Below the pieces are notes generated by a model, which saw nothing but the letters and a program-made list of their open reading frames with translations, had not been told where the DNA came from and searched no databases. The position numbers and the translations under genes were made by a program. A DNA stretch of 12,873 nt, from positions 1 through 12,873 of the forward strand of contig CAYVUB010000046.1 in the NCBI GenBank assembly GCA_964454675.1, written 5' to 3'. Each line of letters starts with the position of its first letter. Position 1 is the stretch's first letter. The stretch comes from CAYVUB01 sp964454675 (GTDB lineage: Bacteria; Bacteroidota; Bacteroidia; Flavobacteriales; Flavobacteriaceae). This document shows positions 11,896 to 12,873 of this stretch, piece by piece.

Positions 11896-12663
11896 TTACT
11901 TATTAAATCCTCTTAACTTAATTCCTGTAAGCACTTTTTTGGTGTATAATGGAAAATCGGCATTGAGCAGCCACCCGAAATAACCCGGTTCTTCCTGTAG
12001 CACATCTTCTACCCGCTTACCTTTATGCTTGCCAAAGGCGAAACATTCTTCGCCTTCTTTATTATAGGAAATAAATCCGGCAAAGTCGGCAAATTCTTTA
12101 CGCGAACTGAACTCTGCCAAAAACTTCACGTCGTTTTCCAAGTCGTCATATCTGGCTATTTGTGCTTTCAATACTTCGTAGGTTGCCACGGTATCGGCTT
12201 CGGCACTGTGGGCGTTTTCCAAACTTTTATCGCAATAAAATTTATACGCTGCCGACAAGGTGCGCTGCTCCATTTTATGAAAAATGTTCTGCACGTCAAT
12301 GGCTACACGGTTTTTCATATCAAAATCAACCTCGGCACGCAACATTTCTTCTGCCAGCAGCGGAATATCAAAACGGTTGGAATTGAAGCCGCCCAAATCG
12401 GAATCTTTAATAAGGTTGTAAATCTCTTTTGCCAACTCTTTAAATGTAGGTTTGTCTGCCACATCGGCATCTGAAATCCCGTGAACCAAAGTCACTTCCG
12501 GCGGAATCGGGATGGTTGGATTTACGAGCCACGTATGGCGTTCTTCTTTACCGTTGGGATGTACTTTCAACACAGAAATCTCTACAATGCGGTCGTTGGT
12601 AATGTTGATTCCTGTGGTTTCAAGGTCAAAAAAACAGATAGGTCTGGTAAGATGGAGTTGCAT
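11896..12663 (-). CDS. DnaQ-like 3'-5' exonuclease with ExoX-like C-terminal module
   Basis: A 255-residue DEDDh exonuclease. The ExoI motif FFDLETTG gives D13 and E15, ExoII (GGFNSNRFDIPLL) gives D99, and ExoIII (AHSAEADT) gives H152 and D157. All five catalytic residues are therefore present. The nuclease domain ends near residue 175. The C-terminal FAFGKHKGKRVEDVL ... FGWLLNADFP (208-238) is an ExoX-like C-terminal module, similar to the stand-alone DUF3820 protein at 11-244. No polymerase domain is present, so it is a free exonuclease acting in repair, RNA or DNA end processing, not necessarily the Pol III epsilon subunit. The ATG at 12661-12663 puts the fold at residue 8. A TTG 24 codons upstream would add an A/T-driven peptide across the promoter. 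It is probably transcribed alone. Confidence 0.93.
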   Translation of the reverse strand: MQLHLTRPICFFDLETTGINITNDRIVEISVLKVHPNGKEERHTWLVNPTIPIPPEVTLVHGISDADVADKPTFKELAKEIYNLIKDSDLGGFNSNRFDIPLLAEEMLRAEVDFDMKNRVAIDVQNIFHKMEQRTLSAAYKFYCDKSLENAHSAEADTVATYEVLKAQIARYDDLENDVKFLAEFSSRKEFADFAGFISYNKEGEECFAFGKHKGKRVEDVLQEEPGYFGWLLNADFPLYTKKVLTGIKLRGFNK

Positions 12664-12677
12664 TATTTTATTTTTCG

Positions 12678-12685
12678 CAAAGATA
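12678..12685 (-). promoter_or_regulatory. Candidate -7 element of the exonuclease gene (TATCTTTG)
   Basis: TATCTTTG on the minus strand, identical to the element before rimO, ends 14 bases before the ATG. The -33 region is A/T-rich without a clear TTTG at 19-21 bases. Position and sequence favour a promoter. Confidence 0.42.
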
Positions 12686-12755
12686 GTGAGATAAAATAAA
12701 AAAGTGGTTTTAAATGTGAACGTTGATTTTGTCAAATAAAAAAGCTAACTTCGTT

Positions 12756-12775
12756 CCTGCCTGTCGGCAGACAGG
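12756..12775. repeat. 20-base quasi-palindrome CCTGCCTGTCGGCAGACAGG
   Basis: The two halves are reverse complements apart from two of ten positions, and the sequence can form alternative hairpins (CCTGTC with GACAGG, or CTGCC with GGCAG). Sequences of this kind recur in flavobacterial intergenic DNA. It lies downstream of the truncated outer-membrane gene, and a run of six T follows 10-20 bases later in the minus-strand transcript, so it might contribute to termination. Confidence 0.5.
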
Positions 12776-12783
12776 TAACAGCC

Positions 12784-12812
12784 GCTAAAAGCAATTGAAA
12801 CTGGCTTTTAGC
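12784..12812. repeat. 9-bp inverted repeat right after the partial outer-membrane gene
   Basis: GCTAAAAGC (12784-12792) and GCTTTTAGC (12804-12812) are perfect reverse complements with an 11-base loop. The right arm touches the stop codon of the gene entering from the right. It is a possible 3' stabilising or terminating hairpin; no T-run follows directly. Confidence 0.55.
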
Positions 12813-12873
12813 TTAAAAGTTATACGCAATAGCAACAAAAACTTCGTATATCAAAAGAAATTTAACACAAATT
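12813..12873 (-). CDS. C-terminal fragment of a probable outer-membrane beta-barrel protein
   Basis: Only the last 19 codons and the TAA stop (12813-12815) are inside the window; the gene enters from the right edge. The peptide reads ICVKFLLIYEVFVAIAYNF. The alternation of hydrophobic and polar residues and the terminal aromatic Phe match the closing strand of outer-membrane beta-barrels in Bacteroidota, which is the signal read by the BAM machinery. The protein family cannot be told from so little. The frame could be chance, but the stop codon placed directly before a perfect hairpin supports a real gene end. Confidence 0.5.
   Translation of the reverse strand, partial: ICVKFLLIYEVFVAIAYNF

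Noticed and set aside
12664..12735. 24-residue extension of the exonuclease from a TTG
   Set aside because: It would translate the probable promoter region; the DnaQ fold begins right after the ATG at 12661-12663.

Overview
The window looks like a chromosomal housekeeping segment of a Bacteroidota organism, most likely a member of Flavobacteriaceae. The evidence is the AT-rich sequence, the protein families (a DUF4295 small protein after rpmG, a LysM plus PBP1 protein after guaA, a YhfA-type OsmC protein, bacillithiol BshC), promoter elements of the TAnnTTTG type, no obvious Shine-Dalgarno sequences, and intergenic repeat relics of the kind seen in flavobacteria. Every gene I can support lies on the minus strand, so transcription runs from high to low coordinates. 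There is no tRNA, rRNA, CRISPR array, insertion sequence or phage gene. No gene-free stretch exceeds about 230 bases.

Reading in the direction of transcription, the right edge holds only the last 19 codons of a probable outer-membrane beta-barrel protein, followed by two palindromic repeats. Next is a DnaQ-like DEDDh exonuclease with an ExoX-like C-terminal module. A tight three-gene unit follows: fumarylacetoacetate hydrolase family protein, lone Hpt protein and CinA, with a 1-base overlap and then a 6-base gap. A well-formed Bacteroidota promoter just after cinA drives rpmB, rpmG and the DUF4295 gene, which end at a clear intrinsic terminator. ftsY (SRP receptor) has its own promoter next to that terminator. 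rimO (S12 methylthiotransferase), bshC (bacillithiol synthesis) and guaA (GMP synthase) follow. The left end is a probable operon of the LysM/PBP1 protein, an OsmC protein and a DUF3820 protein, the last two joined by overlaps.

The genes themselves are ordinary: translation (L28, L33, DUF4295, RimO), membrane targeting (FtsY), purine synthesis (GuaA), thiol and peroxide metabolism (BshC, OsmC), nucleotide repair (CinA) and DNA metabolism (exonuclease). I found no new defence or metabolic system.

The unusual material is non-coding or superimposed on genes. Three hairpins share a 12-base loop (TCGACTNCGCTC on the plus strand) while their flanking stems differ but stay complementary. One follows guaA, one lies in frame inside bshC, and one sits in the rimO leader 4 bases from the start codon. 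Two unrelated genes (ftsY and the FAH gene) share a nearly identical 35-base A/C-rich leader running into the ATG. Other repeat relics sit in the guaA/bshC, rimO/ftsY and FAH/exonuclease gaps. The C-terminal module of the exonuclease at one end and the stand-alone DUF3820 protein at the other share the same FGKxxG...D...W...FP pattern.
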